DNA of 64,000 nucleotides. It comes from Spirosoma endophyticum (GTDB lineage Bacteria > Bacteroidota > Bacteroidia > Cytophagales > Spirosomataceae). Under the pieces are notes generated by a model. That model was not told the origin of the DNA. It saw only the letters and a list, made by a program, of their open reading frames with translations, and made no database searches. The position numbers were made by a program, and so were the translations under genes. Position 1 is the stretch's first letter. Every line of letters begins with the position of its first letter. Where the stretch lies: contig NZ_FOLQ01000001.1 in assembly GCF_900112365.1 (NCBI RefSeq), forward strand, positions 1,054,001 through 1,118,000, read 5' to 3'. Positions 1 to 8,893 of this stretch are shown in pieces.

Positions 1-568
<568 letters not shown>

Positions 569-627
569 TTAAAGTTAACAAACATCTGCCGCTTGGTTCT
601 GGTTGAATTATTTCACTTAATTACTCA

Positions 628-891
628 ATGATCATGACTAAAGATCCAAAAATTGACCAGCGTGAGGACGTAAAACTAACCGAGGGCGAGCAAAAATACG
701 GAGATGTTGAGTTCGCCGATCCTACCAACAAAAAGTACCCGATCGACACGCCCGAGCATGTAAGGGCAGCGTGGAGTTATATCAATCATAAAGACAACGC
801 AGCGAAGTACGACGCCGATGAAGTTAACGTAATTAAAGATCGAATTCGAAAGGCGGCTAAAAAGCATGATGTTACAATTCAGGAAGATTAA
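628..891 (+). CDS. small DUF6582-like protein
   Basis: An 87-residue, charged, soluble protein with no signal peptide or membrane segment. The centre carries KKYPIDTPEHVRAAWSYIN followed by DNAAKY and a basic C-terminal helix (DRIRKAAKKHDV). This pattern occurs in many short bacterial proteins and in domains attached to phage-related proteins, and I recall it as DUF6582; its function is unknown. ATG codons at 628 and 634 are both possible starts. The gene stands alone and ends just before a perfect hairpin that can stop transcription from both sides. Confidence 0.75.
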   Translation: MIMTKDPKIDQREDVKLTEGEQKYGDVEFADPTNKKYPIDTPEHVRAAWSYINHKDNAAKYDADEVNVIKDRIRKAAKKHDVTIQED

Positions 892-935
892 CTACCCCTT
901 TTGGTTTTACAATCATCAGTTCTTATACGCCTTAC

Positions 936-977
936 ATAAGTAACGCCCGATTTTGGATAAAATCGGGCGTTACTTAT
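936..977. terminator. bidirectional intrinsic terminator
   Basis: A perfect 19-bp stem with a 4-base loop (GGAT). It lies between the convergent genes ending at 891 (+) and 994 (-). The A/T-rich stem ends supply a T-run on either strand. Confidence 0.8.
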
Positions 978-993
978 ATAAAAGGAAATACGA

Positions 994-1278
994 CTAAAAT
1001 TTTTCCTTTACCACTTTGACATTTTTCTTTGCCTGGTCTTTAACCAGCTCACCTTCTTTCTTCATTCTGTCTTTACGAGCCGCTTTCAGCGCTTCTTTAT
1101 CACCGCTTGCTTTTGCCGCTTTGCGCTCTGCCTTATTCTCTTTCAGCGCAGCTTTGTCAGCCGCTACTTCAGCCTTAGCTTCTACAGTTTCAGCTTTTTT
1201 CTTGATTTTACTATCCTGAGCCTGAGCAACGCCCATTGTTAAAGCAAGTGCAGTGAATATTACAGCTATTTTTTTCAT
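994..1278 (-). CDS. small exported Ala/Lys/Glu-rich coiled-coil protein
   Basis: A 94-residue protein with a clear signal peptide (MKKIAVIFTALALTMGVAQAQ). The mature part is almost entirely Ala, Lys, Glu and Asp and should form a long amphipathic helix or coiled coil. No domain is recognised. Proteins of this kind are common in Cytophagales and are usually annotated hypothetical; a role as an envelope stress or surface helix is only a guess. It is monocistronic and shares a terminator with the convergent small gene at 628-891. Confidence 0.75.
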   Translation of the reverse strand: MKKIAVIFTALALTMGVAQAQDSKIKKKAETVEAKAEVAADKAALKENKAERKAAKASGDKEALKAARKDRMKKEGELVKDQAKKNVKVVKEKF

Positions 1279-1520
1279 ACCGTTTTTGGGTTTCCCCTTT
1301 AGTGAATGTTTTATAAAATGAATACCATCACGACCGCTGCCGTATTATATTCACCTTCTTCTAACAAAGCATCGGAGCATGTTGTTTGCGCTTTTTCTTT
1401 CCAATACTTTCTTTTTAGCAAATATCAGGAAAGCACTATTTGCAGTCTCATATAACTATCTCGCTACCTGACAATTATATTAATTAAAACGTAGTAGCCC
1501 GTAGTGAATTTAACTACGTA

Positions 1521-1910
1521 TTAATTTACTGAAGCGCTTATGATCGTGACGGTTGCAGATGCAACGTCTGGCCTGGTTATGTCAGCCTTAACGTCATTAA
1601 TTTGTATGGCAGCGCGTGGCTCAACCAACTGGTCGACAATACGTTTGGCAGCATCAATTTTACGATGACTGCTATCGTAGTAATCAAATCGGACTTCTAT
1701 TTTCTTATATGTATACTTGTGCGATGTGTTGGTAATCGTAAAGCGATGAACATTGATACGGTTGCCACCAGCCGGCGATAAAGAACCTGGCTTCCAGAAC
1801 GATCGATCAATCAGCAGATCACGCACTGCATCCGGGCTATCCGTCGTTTTCTGCTTACTCTCCTGACAACCCAAAGCCAGCAGCACTAAAACCCAACAGA
1901 AGACTCTCAT
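1521..1910 (-). CDS. hypothetical lipoprotein
   Basis: About 129 residues from the ATG at 1910 (an in-frame ATG lies 6 bases upstream). The N-terminus is a lipoprotein signal, MRVFCWVLVLLALGCQES, with lipobox LALGC. The mature domain has a beta-rich pattern (NRINVHRFTITNTS, then KKIEVRFDYYDS), as in small immunoglobulin-like or FxLYD-type folds that describe secreted lipoproteins. No catalytic motif is seen. It is probably outer- or inner-membrane anchored. Its neighbours are small unrelated genes, so context gives no function. Confidence 0.65.
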   Translation of the reverse strand: MRVFCWVLVLLALGCQESKQKTTDSPDAVRDLLIDRSFWKPGSLSPAGGNRINVHRFTITNTSHKYTYKKIEVRFDYYDSSHRKIDAAKRIVDQLVEPRAAIQINDVKADITRPDVASATVTIISASVN

Positions 1911-1965
1911 GTGCACTTATAATACGTGTAGAAACGTAGGGCTACTACATTCATCAAGAATTGCC

Positions 1966-2178
1966 CTAGAGAAACGAACGCAAATTTCGATTGAAAAACC
2001 GAATACCCAAGTAAGTGTAAATCAAAATAGCCCCTGTTTCGAGCATCAACCTGGTATAATTGCGGTCATACATCCCGGCTGAATAATCCTGAATCCAGTT
2101 GATGAGCGCAGCACAATATAACGCAAAGGCAACCAATGCTCCTATGCAAATAAGGAGTAAGAGACGTGTTCTAGACAT
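1966..2178 (-). CDS. small two-segment membrane protein
   Basis: A 70-residue protein with two predicted membrane segments: residues about 5-26 (LLLLICIGALVAFALYCAAL) and about 45-60 (ETGAILIYTYLGIRFF). A short polar loop (QDYSAGMYDRNYTR) joins them and the tail is basic. No family is recognised. It lies 55 bases upstream of the lipoprotein gene on the same strand, so the two may be co-transcribed. Function unknown. Confidence 0.5.
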   Translation of the reverse strand: MSRTRLLLLICIGALVAFALYCAALINWIQDYSAGMYDRNYTRLMLETGAILIYTYLGIRFFNRNLRSFL

Positions 2179-2533
2179 GTATATTTATGAGTTGGTATGG
2201 CAGCTTATGCATTCACTCACTATGTATGACAACTATCGCCGAACCGGGTAACGGCTACGGTTATAGTGAGAAATAAAAACACAGAATTTGGTCAGTCCTG
2301 TTAATTATAGAAAGGGTTTATTGACAAGTGTATTAAAATCTAAATCACTAATAGAGAAGCCCATAAGTCTTTGTAAAAATAAATTCTACGAATATGACCA
2401 CATTCAGGGCAAAAGGCAATCTTTGCTGCTCACATGCCATCCGCATTTAGGCAACGGTAGGATGAATGACCTTTCAACACGAGCCATCGCTACGGTTTAG
2501 AAGTTGTTTACTTTGCCATTAATTCAGTATATA
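2179..2533. other. intergenic region, no assigned gene
   Basis: This is the 355-bp divergent gap between the small membrane protein and the NIF3 gene. It is moderately AT-rich. A 70-codon frame at 2288-2500 (+) has no recognisable protein features, and I do not call it. TACTTTG at 2509-2515 resembles a Bacteroidota -7 element for the NIF3 gene, but I see no matching upstream TTTG. Confidence 0.4.
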
Positions 2534-3631
2534 ATGATCCAGATCCGCCATCTTACTGCTTATCTCGAAGCACTTGCCCCCCTTGTTTATCAGGAATCGT
2601 ATGATAACGCTGGCCTGATTGTGGGTGATACTACTACCGAGATCACAGGCGTATTAGTGACCCTTGATGCTACAGAAGCCGTTGTTGATGAGGCTATTGC
2701 CAAAGGTTGTAATATAATAGTAGCTCACCATCCTATTGTATTCAAGGGGCTGAAAAAACTTAATGGCAAAACCTATGTTGAGCGAACCGTTATTAAAGCC
2801 ATAAAAAACGACGTAGCCCTTTATGCCGCCCATACGAATCTGGACAACGTAGCAGGGGGCGTAAATTTTAAGATTGCCGAGAAGCTGAACTTGCATAACG
2901 TTCGAATATTGGCACCTAAAACGCATGTGCTCAGTAAACTCGTGACGTTCGTGCCTGTTGCAGATACCCAACGTGTGCTGGATGCCCTGTACACAGCCGG
3001 AGCGGGTCAGATTGGTGAGTATAAAAACTGTAGTTTTCGTGCTGAAGGAACCGGTACGTATCAACCCGGTGAGAGCAGCCAGCCAGCTATTGGGCAAGTA
3101 GGCGAGTATCATGAAGAACCCGAAAATAGAGTGGAAGTCATTATTCCAACCCATCAGCAAGGGCAATTGCTAGCCGCCCTGAAACAGGCGCATCCCTATG
3201 AAGAAGTCGCTTATTATCTCACACTGCTGGATAATCAACATCAGGAAGTTGGGTCAGGGGCCGTTGGAGAGTTAAATAAGCCGCTGGACAGCAACTCATG
3301 GCTTTCGTATCTGAAAGAACACATGCAACTGAACCTGATCCGGTACACACCCCTCCCCGACCGGCCCATAAAACGTGTGGCGGTGTGTGGGGGCGTTGGC
3401 AGTTTTTTACTGCCGGACGCTATTCGGGCAGAAGCCGATATCTTTGTAACAGCCGACTATAAATACCACGAGTTTTTCGACGCCGACGGACGCATAGGCA
3501 TTTGCGACATAGGACATTATGAAAGTGAAGTCTTCACTAAAGACTTAATTTACGGGCATTTGCTAAAAAAATTCACTACTTTTGCGGTAATTTTATCGGA
3601 AACCGATACGAATCCGGTCAAATATTTCTAA
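2534..3631 (+). CDS. NIF3-like dinuclear metal-centre hexameric protein
   Basis: A NIF3/DUF34 family protein of 365 residues counted from the ATG at 2534 (MIQIRHLTAYLEALAPLV), which fits the family start better than the ATG at 2504. The N-terminal half has the metal-ligand motifs IVAHHPIVFKG and YAAHTNLDNV, and the C-terminal half has DIGHYESE; together these build the two-metal site. Between them (about residues 130-240) is the PII-like inserted domain found in the long form of the family. The true activity is unsettled: family members are often annotated GTP cyclohydrolase I type 2, but metal-dependent phosphatase or metal-handling roles have been suggested. It is followed by a zinc-ribbon protein, a pairing I recall as common in Bacteroidota. 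Confidence 0.9.
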   Translation: MIQIRHLTAYLEALAPLVYQESYDNAGLIVGDTTTEITGVLVTLDATEAVVDEAIAKGCNIIVAHHPIVFKGLKKLNGKTYVERTVIKAIKNDVALYAAHTNLDNVAGGVNFKIAEKLNLHNVRILAPKTHVLSKLVTFVPVADTQRVLDALYTAGAGQIGEYKNCSFRAEGTGTYQPGESSQPAIGQVGEYHEEPENRVEVIIPTHQQGQLLAALKQAHPYEEVAYYLTLLDNQHQEVGSGAVGELNKPLDSNSWLSYLKEHMQLNLIRYTPLPDRPIKRVAVCGGVGSFLLPDAIRAEADIFVTADYKYHEFFDADGRIGICDIGHYESEVFTKDLIYGHLLKKFTTFAVILSETDTNPVKYF

Positions 3632-3747
3632 TGAATCGTGTATACTGAGTAGAGTGGTTATAGAACTGATTAGTTTTCAGCACGTTGCCATAAACTTATG
3701 TTAAACATTATTCATTATACAATATACATTATAACACAACACTCCGA

Positions 3748-4503
3748 ATGGAACTGACGATTGCGCAAAAATTAGACGCTCTTCTGAAACTGCAATCCCT
3801 TGACTCTCAATTAGACGAACTTATTAAAATTCGCGGTGGTCTACCCGAAGAAGTCCGTGATCTGGAGGACGACATCGCTGGCTTTGAAACACGGATTGGC
3901 AAGTTCCAGAGCGAAATCAAGACGCTGGAAGAAGAAATTGAACGCAATCGCGTAGCAAAGAAAGACGCTGAAAAGTTGATCACCAAATACAAAGATCAGC
4001 AGATGAACGTCCGGAACAACCGGGAATTTGACGCTATTTCAAAAGAAGTTGAGCTTCAGTCACTTGAAATCGAACTGGTTGAAAAACGCGCGAACGAAGC
4101 ACAGTTCCGCGTCCGAGGCAAAGAGGAAGAAATCAAAACGACACAGGCAGCCCTGAACGAACGGAAAGAGGATCTGAAAGCCAAACGGCAGGAACTTGAT
4201 CAGATTACGTCGGAAAGCCAGGAAGAAGAAAAGGAAATTATCAGACAGCGCGATCAACAGGCAACGACCATTGAGCCACGCTTGTTAAATTCCTACAACA
4301 AAATTCGGGGCAATGCGCTCAACGGGTTGGCAGTTGTCGTTGTTAAGCGGGGCGCTTGTGGGGGTTGCTTCAACGTAGTACCACCCCAGCGTCAGGCTGA
4401 TATTAAAGACAAAAAGAAAATCATCGTTTGTGAACACTGCGGACGAGTTTTTGCCGATGTTGAAGGCATGCCTGAACCAGCCGTCGTTGGTCGCGGTCGG
4501 TAA
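3748..4503 (+). CDS. C4 zinc-ribbon coiled-coil protein (CT398-like)
   Basis: A 251-residue cytoplasmic protein. Residues 1-175 form a long charged antiparallel coiled coil, with NNREFDAISKE at 90-100 near the hairpin turn, which is typical of this family. The C-terminus is a zinc ribbon with Cys204-x2-Cys207 and Cys228-x2-Cys231 (ACGGCFNVVPPQ and CEHCGRVF). The Chlamydia homologue CT398 is reported to bind RNA polymerase sigma-54 and type III secretion parts; in Bacteroidota the role is unknown. It follows the NIF3 gene on the same strand after 116 bases and is closed by a hairpin terminator. Confidence 0.88.
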   Translation: MELTIAQKLDALLKLQSLDSQLDELIKIRGGLPEEVRDLEDDIAGFETRIGKFQSEIKTLEEEIERNRVAKKDAEKLITKYKDQQMNVRNNREFDAISKEVELQSLEIELVEKRANEAQFRVRGKEEEIKTTQAALNERKEDLKAKRQELDQITSESQEEEKEIIRQRDQQATTIEPRLLNSYNKIRGNALNGLAVVVVKRGACGGCFNVVPPQRQADIKDKKKIIVCEHCGRVFADVEGMPEPAVVGRGR

Positions 4504-4522
4504 TCAGCAAAAATTAGTTATC

Positions 4523-4554
4523 AAAAAGGTCGTCGGGTTGACGGCCTTTTTTGG
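4523..4554 (+). terminator. intrinsic terminator after the zinc-ribbon gene
   Basis: A GGTCGTC / GACGGCC stem (one G-T pair) with a GGGTT loop, preceded by A5 and followed by T6. It lies 20 bases after the stop codon at 4503. Confidence 0.75.
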
Positions 4555-4596
4555 TTTAGAATAGTCCTTTTGACATTATTTCCTGTTGAAACAACC

Positions 4597-6087
4597 ATGC
4601 TGACCTTCATTCGTCGCGTTGCGGTTGCAACAACCCTGCTCGTTTTTCTGCCATTTGTCGTATCAGCTCAGGACTTTGTCTGGACACCCGGTTTGCAACG
4701 CGCTTTTTCTGACTTGCAAAAACTGAAAGTTGCTCCTGCCCAACAGCAGATGGCTCGTGAATCTACAGCGAATGGCATTCGAATTTTTCTGGACGATTAC
4801 GCCGACATGCTTTTGCTTGCCACCTCCGACGATGAGCAGGCCTTTGACCGCCTGAGCGACCGCGAAAGTGACCGGCTCGATGTCCTGAAAAAGTTAGACG
4901 ATACGTCTCCGTGGCAACGCGTTATGTTAGCTGAAGTACGTCTCCATTGGGCATTTGTAAAACTAAAATTCGGGAAAGAAGTAAGCGCCAGCTGGGATGT
5001 AATCCGCGCGTATAAACTGCTGGCGGAAAACCAAAAACGATTCCCCAATTTCCTGCCCACTTATAAGTCACTGGGTACGTTGCACGTAATGATTGGCTCC
5101 GTACCTGATAATTACATCTGGGTAGCCAATCTCTTGGGGTTACATGGCAACATTAAACAGGGTCAGGATGAGTTGAAAGGAGCCGGGCAAGATCCCGTTT
5201 TTGGTCGCGAAGCCCGTTTGATCGACTTCATGGTGCGTGCTTATGTACTCAAGTTTACCGACGCTGATGAGAAACTGTTGCAACGGTTCATTAGTGAGCA
5301 TCCCGACAATCTGTTACTCAACTTCTTTGGAGCAACAATTGAGCAGAAAAATGGACATAGCGAACAGGCACTCGCTTATCTGGCGAATCGACCTACGGGA
5401 AAAGACTACCTTGCCTTGCCAATAATCGAAAATATTCTGGGCGACATTTCCCTTCAAAAAGGAGAATATCCCTCAGCCATAACTCATTTTCAGCAGTTTC
5501 TGGCAACGTACAAGGGCCAGAATTTTCTAAAGGATACGTACTATAAGCTATTTCTCTGCTACTGGTTGGGCGATGACCGTAGCGCCGGTGACATAGCATC
5601 TCGTGCCTATTTGCAAAAAGTCATAACTGTTGGGCGCACAACGGTTGAGTCCGATAAAGCCGCGCATAAATTCGCTGATACGTATTTGAAACGAGGTGCC
5701 TCACCCAACCAGAAGGTCCTGATGCGTGCCCGACTTGCATCCGATGGTGGTTTCACCGACAGCGCGTTGACTTATCTCCGGCCGTATAGTGAGGCCAAAT
5801 TTCCGCTGACGCCAGAAAAGGCTGAATATAACTACCGCATGGGGCGCATCTTTCAACGCCGAAATGACTCCGATGCTGCCATTCCCTATCTCAGCCGGGC
5901 TCTTACGCTTAGCGAACCGGATCAGTTGTCCTTCGGGGCAACAGCCGCCCTACAGTTGGGCTACATATACAAGCAAAAAAACGATCGTACCCATGCTCGA
6001 TCGTTTTTTCAGAAGGCAATCAGTTTCAAACGGCATGAGTATAAAAACAGCGTAGATAATAAAGCTCGGGCAGCGTTGAATGAATAA
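4597..6087 (+). CDS. exported tetratricopeptide-repeat protein
   Basis: About 496 residues from the ATG at 4597, which gives a proper signal peptide (RRVAVATTLLVFLPFVVSAQ); the ATG at 4570 adds an unlikely nine-residue leader. The mature protein is helical. A middle section resembles outer-membrane proteins that count stored units (GSVPDNYIWVANLLGLHG), and the C-terminal third has clear TPR helices (YNYRMGRIFQRRNDSDAAIPY and ALQLGYIYKQKND). TPR proteins of this sort bind partners in the periplasm. No enzyme motif is seen. A perfect hairpin with a T-run lies inside the reading frame at 5976-6009. Confidence 0.75.
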   Translation: MLTFIRRVAVATTLLVFLPFVVSAQDFVWTPGLQRAFSDLQKLKVAPAQQQMARESTANGIRIFLDDYADMLLLATSDDEQAFDRLSDRESDRLDVLKKLDDTSPWQRVMLAEVRLHWAFVKLKFGKEVSASWDVIRAYKLLAENQKRFPNFLPTYKSLGTLHVMIGSVPDNYIWVANLLGLHGNIKQGQDELKGAGQDPVFGREARLIDFMVRAYVLKFTDADEKLLQRFISEHPDNLLLNFFGATIEQKNGHSEQALAYLANRPTGKDYLALPIIENILGDISLQKGEYPSAITHFQQFLATYKGQNFLKDTYYKLFLCYWLGDDRSAGDIASRAYLQKVITVGRTTVESDKAAHKFADTYLKRGASPNQKVLMRARLASDGGFTDSALTYLRPYSEAKFPLTPEKAEYNYRMGRIFQRRNDSDAAIPYLSRALTLSEPDQLSFGATAALQLGYIYKQKNDRTHARSFFQKAISFKRHEYKNSVDNKARAALNE

Positions 6088-6141
6088 CGTAGCAATTGAG
6101 ACTTATCTTTACCGACTCGTAGTCAACCCGATCTGTATTCC

Positions 6142-7014
6142 ATGAAAGTAGCCGGATTCAGTTTTATCCGTAATGCCGTTCAATTCGATTATCCCGTAGT
6201 AGAAGCCATTACGTCTGTATTACCCTTGTGTGATGAGTTTGTGATCGCCGTAGGTGCTTCAGACGACGATACGCTGGATTTGATCAAGTCAATCCCCTCG
6301 GACAAAATTCGAATCGTTCATACAACCTGGGATCAAAGCGCTCTTGCGGGAGGACGGGTGTTAGCCCAGGAAACCGATAAAGCTCTTGCTGCCATTTCAC
6401 CAGATGCCGACTGGGCCTTTTATATCCAGGGCGACGAAGTGTTGCACGAGCAATCTATTCCGGTGGTGCGGGAGGCTATGCAGACGTATCTAAAAGACGA
6501 GAATGTCGATGGGCTGCTTTTTAAATACCTGCATTTTTACGGCTCCTACAGCTACGTAGGTGACTCTCGTCAGTGGTATCGTCGCGAAATACGGGTGATT
6601 CGAAACACCGGCAATGTAGTCTCCTACAAGGACGCACAGGGTTTTCGAACACGCGACAATCGCAAGTTGAACGTCAAATTGATTGATGCCTATATTTATC
6701 ACTATGGCTGGGTAAAACCGCCTGAAACACAACGAAAACGGCTTGAATACGCCAATCGCTTTTGGCATACCAGCCATGAGAACATCGCCGACGCAGATGC
6801 CCGTGCTAAAGTATTTGACTATGGCGAGATTGATTCATTAGCCCATTTTACGGGAACACACCCTGCCGTCATGCAGCCTCGCGTCGACCGCCTGAACTGG
6901 ACCTTCGATTTTGATATCACCCAAAAAAAATACACCCCCCGGGTGCGCTTTCTAACCTTCATAGAAAAGCTGACCGGGTGGCGTATTGGCGAGTATAAGA
7001 ATTACAAATTGTAG
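6142..7014 (+). CDS. glycosyltransferase, GT2-like
   Basis: A 290-residue cytoplasmic protein. The N-terminus matches the GT-A nucleotide-sugar fold of family 2 enzymes that begin with a short strand and then FIRNA (KVAGFSFIRNAVQFDYP), followed by DEFVIAVGASDDDTLDLI and the acidic motif FYIQGDEVLHE near residues 93-103, which takes the place of the metal-binding DxD. The C-terminal half is not conserved enough to name an acceptor. The stop codon lies inside a perfect inverted repeat. Neighbours are not a polysaccharide cluster, so the product is unknown. Confidence 0.75.
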   Translation: MKVAGFSFIRNAVQFDYPVVEAITSVLPLCDEFVIAVGASDDDTLDLIKSIPSDKIRIVHTTWDQSALAGGRVLAQETDKALAAISPDADWAFYIQGDEVLHEQSIPVVREAMQTYLKDENVDGLLFKYLHFYGSYSYVGDSRQWYRREIRVIRNTGNVVSYKDAQGFRTRDNRKLNVKLIDAYIYHYGWVKPPETQRKRLEYANRFWHTSHENIADADARAKVFDYGEIDSLAHFTGTHPAVMQPRVDRLNWTFDFDITQKKYTPRVRFLTFIEKLTGWRIGEYKNYKL

Positions 7015-7042
7015 AGACGCAATCCCCCTTGCGTCTCTACAA
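7009..7042. repeat. palindromic element acting as a bidirectional terminator
   Basis: A perfect 14-bp inverted repeat with a 6-base loop, built on GTAGAGACGCAA. It overlaps the stop codon of the glycosyltransferase and ends 2 bases before the stop of the convergent isomerase gene. From general knowledge, closely similar GTAGAGACG palindromes are dispersed in many cyanobacteria and some Bacteroidota. Confidence 0.7.
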
Positions 7043-7043
7043 T

Positions 7044-7922
7044 TTACACATCACATATCAATACCGCTTCTTTCAGGCTGGTCAATGGGTCACGTTTAGG
7101 AATGAACTCCTGCGCTACGAAGCCTTTGAAACCCGTATCAACAATAGCTTTCATGATGGCTGGGTAGTACAGTTCCTGTGTTTCATCGATCTCATTACGT
7201 CCAGGATTTCCGCCCGTGTGATAATGACCAAAGTATTGGTTATTAGCCCGGATGGTACGGATAATGTCGCCCTCCATTATCTGCATATGGTAGATATCAT
7301 AAAGCAGTTTGAAATTTTCTGAGCCAACTTTTTTACATAGTTCAACACCCCAGGCTGAGTGATCACACATGTAATCTTTGTGATCCACCTTACTGTTGAG
7401 CAACTCCATAATCATGGTAACACCATACTTTTGGGCACTGGGCATCAGGCGTTTCAGTCCCACAGCACAATTGTTCATACCTTCTTCATCGCTCATACCC
7501 CGCCGGTTTCCCGAGAAGCAGATAACATTCGTTAGACCAGCTTCCTTAAGTTTAGGAAAAATATCCTCGTAGCTAGCTACTAACTCGTCGTGCAATTTAA
7601 GATCGTTGAATCCCTGCGGAATACCTTTCCCAGCACCTTGTGCCATAGAGCACGTAAGGCCATATTTCTTCAACACAGGCCACTCGGCGGGTCCAAGCAG
7701 ATCGATACCGGTCATTCCCATTTCTTTTGCCGACTTGCAAAAGTCTTCGAGTGGAATTTTACCGTAACACCATTTACAAACCGAATGGTTGATTCGTCCC
7801 TTTAGCGCAAGGGGAGCTTGTGCATTTTGATTCATAGGACTGGCGAAGGAATCGGTCAGAACAGGCAACGTCAGGGCGGTGCCAGTTATCGTTTTAAGGG
7901 CCGTACGGCGGGAGAAGGTCAT
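7044..7922 (-). CDS. Tat-exported hydroxypyruvate-isomerase-like TIM-barrel protein
   Basis: A 292-residue protein with a twin-arginine-type leader (MTFSRRTALKTITGTALTLPV) followed by an AP-endonuclease-2/xylose-isomerase-like TIM barrel. Metal-site candidates are MELLNSK, LYDIYHMQIMEGD, FGHYHTGGNPGR and FVAQEFIP. This layout matches the Hyi-type family that isomerises small hydroxy-keto acids or sugars. The leader suggests a folded, metal-loaded enzyme sent to the periplasm. It is 12 bases downstream of a DUF1080 gene on the same strand, so the two form an operon likely used for sugar or glycoside breakdown. Substrate unknown. Confidence 0.85.
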   Translation of the reverse strand: MTFSRRTALKTITGTALTLPVLTDSFASPMNQNAQAPLALKGRINHSVCKWCYGKIPLEDFCKSAKEMGMTGIDLLGPAEWPVLKKYGLTCSMAQGAGKGIPQGFNDLKLHDELVASYEDIFPKLKEAGLTNVICFSGNRRGMSDEEGMNNCAVGLKRLMPSAQKYGVTMIMELLNSKVDHKDYMCDHSAWGVELCKKVGSENFKLLYDIYHMQIMEGDIIRTIRANNQYFGHYHTGGNPGRNEIDETQELYYPAIMKAIVDTGFKGFVAQEFIPKRDPLTSLKEAVLICDV

Positions 7923-7934
7923 AAGAATTTAGGG

Positions 7935-8729
7935 CTATAATTCGCGAATTCGAATATTGCGAAACCAGACTTTGTTACCGTGGTCCTGCAGGGCAATATG
8001 ACCGCTCGCATATTTACCAAAGCCTTCCCACCCTTTGAATTTACTCTCCGACACCATTTTATCCCATTCGGGACCGCTGGTTGGATACTCTGCCGTTTTC
8101 TTACCATTCAGATATTGCTCCGCTTTCCCTTTACTGACAATCAGTTTGGCTTTGTTCCATTGACCAGCCGGATTAGCGGCTCCGGGCGTAACGGGCTTCT
8201 GTAAATCATAAAGTGACCCCGCGGTACGGTTGCCATCGCGACCCTGTTTAGCATCGGGGTGGCGCTCATTGTCAAGAACCTGCATCTCAGGCCCCGTATT
8301 GTAGGTCGATTTGAATTTAGGGTCTTCATGAACGTGGTAAATAATACCACTGTTGCCACCTTCCGCAATTTTCCATTCTATTTCCAATTCAAAGTCACCG
8401 TATTCCTTGTCGGTTACCAGATCACCAGCTCCTCGATCAGTCAAATGAATCGCACCATCATCGACCATCCATTTGTCAGAGACGGGTTGACCCGCTTTCA
8501 GATATGTGTGCCAGCCGGTTAAAGTTTTACCATCGAACAAGCTTTCCCACTTACCTTTGGCAGGTTCATTAATACCCATAGCAGGCTTTACCGGATTAAT
8601 CGAAGCATTGACTGAATGTGACGTAAACGTTAGAGAAAGGGCCAACAGGCCAACCGTCAATTGTGGCCGAAATTGTAGTAAATGGGTGTGAGCAGCCAGA
8701 TCAATTGCGGGAAAAAGCTTATGGTTCAT
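7935..8729 (-). CDS. DUF1080 protein, 3-keto-disaccharide hydrolase family
   Basis: About 264 residues from the ATG at 8729 (MNHKLFPAIDLAAHTHLLQ); the longer frame to 8810 has no support. A hydrophobic leader (LTVGLLALSLTFTSHSVNA) lies unusually deep, at about residues 23-41, and should direct export. The mature part is the concanavalin-like DUF1080 fold: FDGKTLTGWHTY, DFELEIEWKIAEGGNSGIIY, and the C-terminal IALQDHGNKVWFRNIRIREL. DUF1080 proteins include enzymes that cleave 3-keto-glycosides without classical glycosidase chemistry. The isomerase gene follows 12 bases downstream, supporting a joint role in sugar processing. Confidence 0.88.
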   Translation of the reverse strand: MNHKLFPAIDLAAHTHLLQFRPQLTVGLLALSLTFTSHSVNASINPVKPAMGINEPAKGKWESLFDGKTLTGWHTYLKAGQPVSDKWMVDDGAIHLTDRGAGDLVTDKEYGDFELEIEWKIAEGGNSGIIYHVHEDPKFKSTYNTGPEMQVLDNERHPDAKQGRDGNRTAGSLYDLQKPVTPGAANPAGQWNKAKLIVSKGKAEQYLNGKKTAEYPTSGPEWDKMVSESKFKGWEGFGKYASGHIALQDHGNKVWFRNIRIREL

Positions 8730-8893
8730 AGTTAGGAAACGTTTGGATTTTGACGGGGCAATAGTACTAAAAAAAACTACATACATCACGTTTACTAAAT
8801 ATTTACACACTGATTAAAAACGGCGCAATTTTAGACAGGATAAATCTGTTGGATAAATGCAGCATATTTTAGCTTGCTCAACGAACACCAAAT

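Noticed and set aside
2288..2500. 70-codon open frame (+) before the NIF3 gene
   Set aside because: No recognisable protein features, no good start context; it fills an intergenic promoter region.
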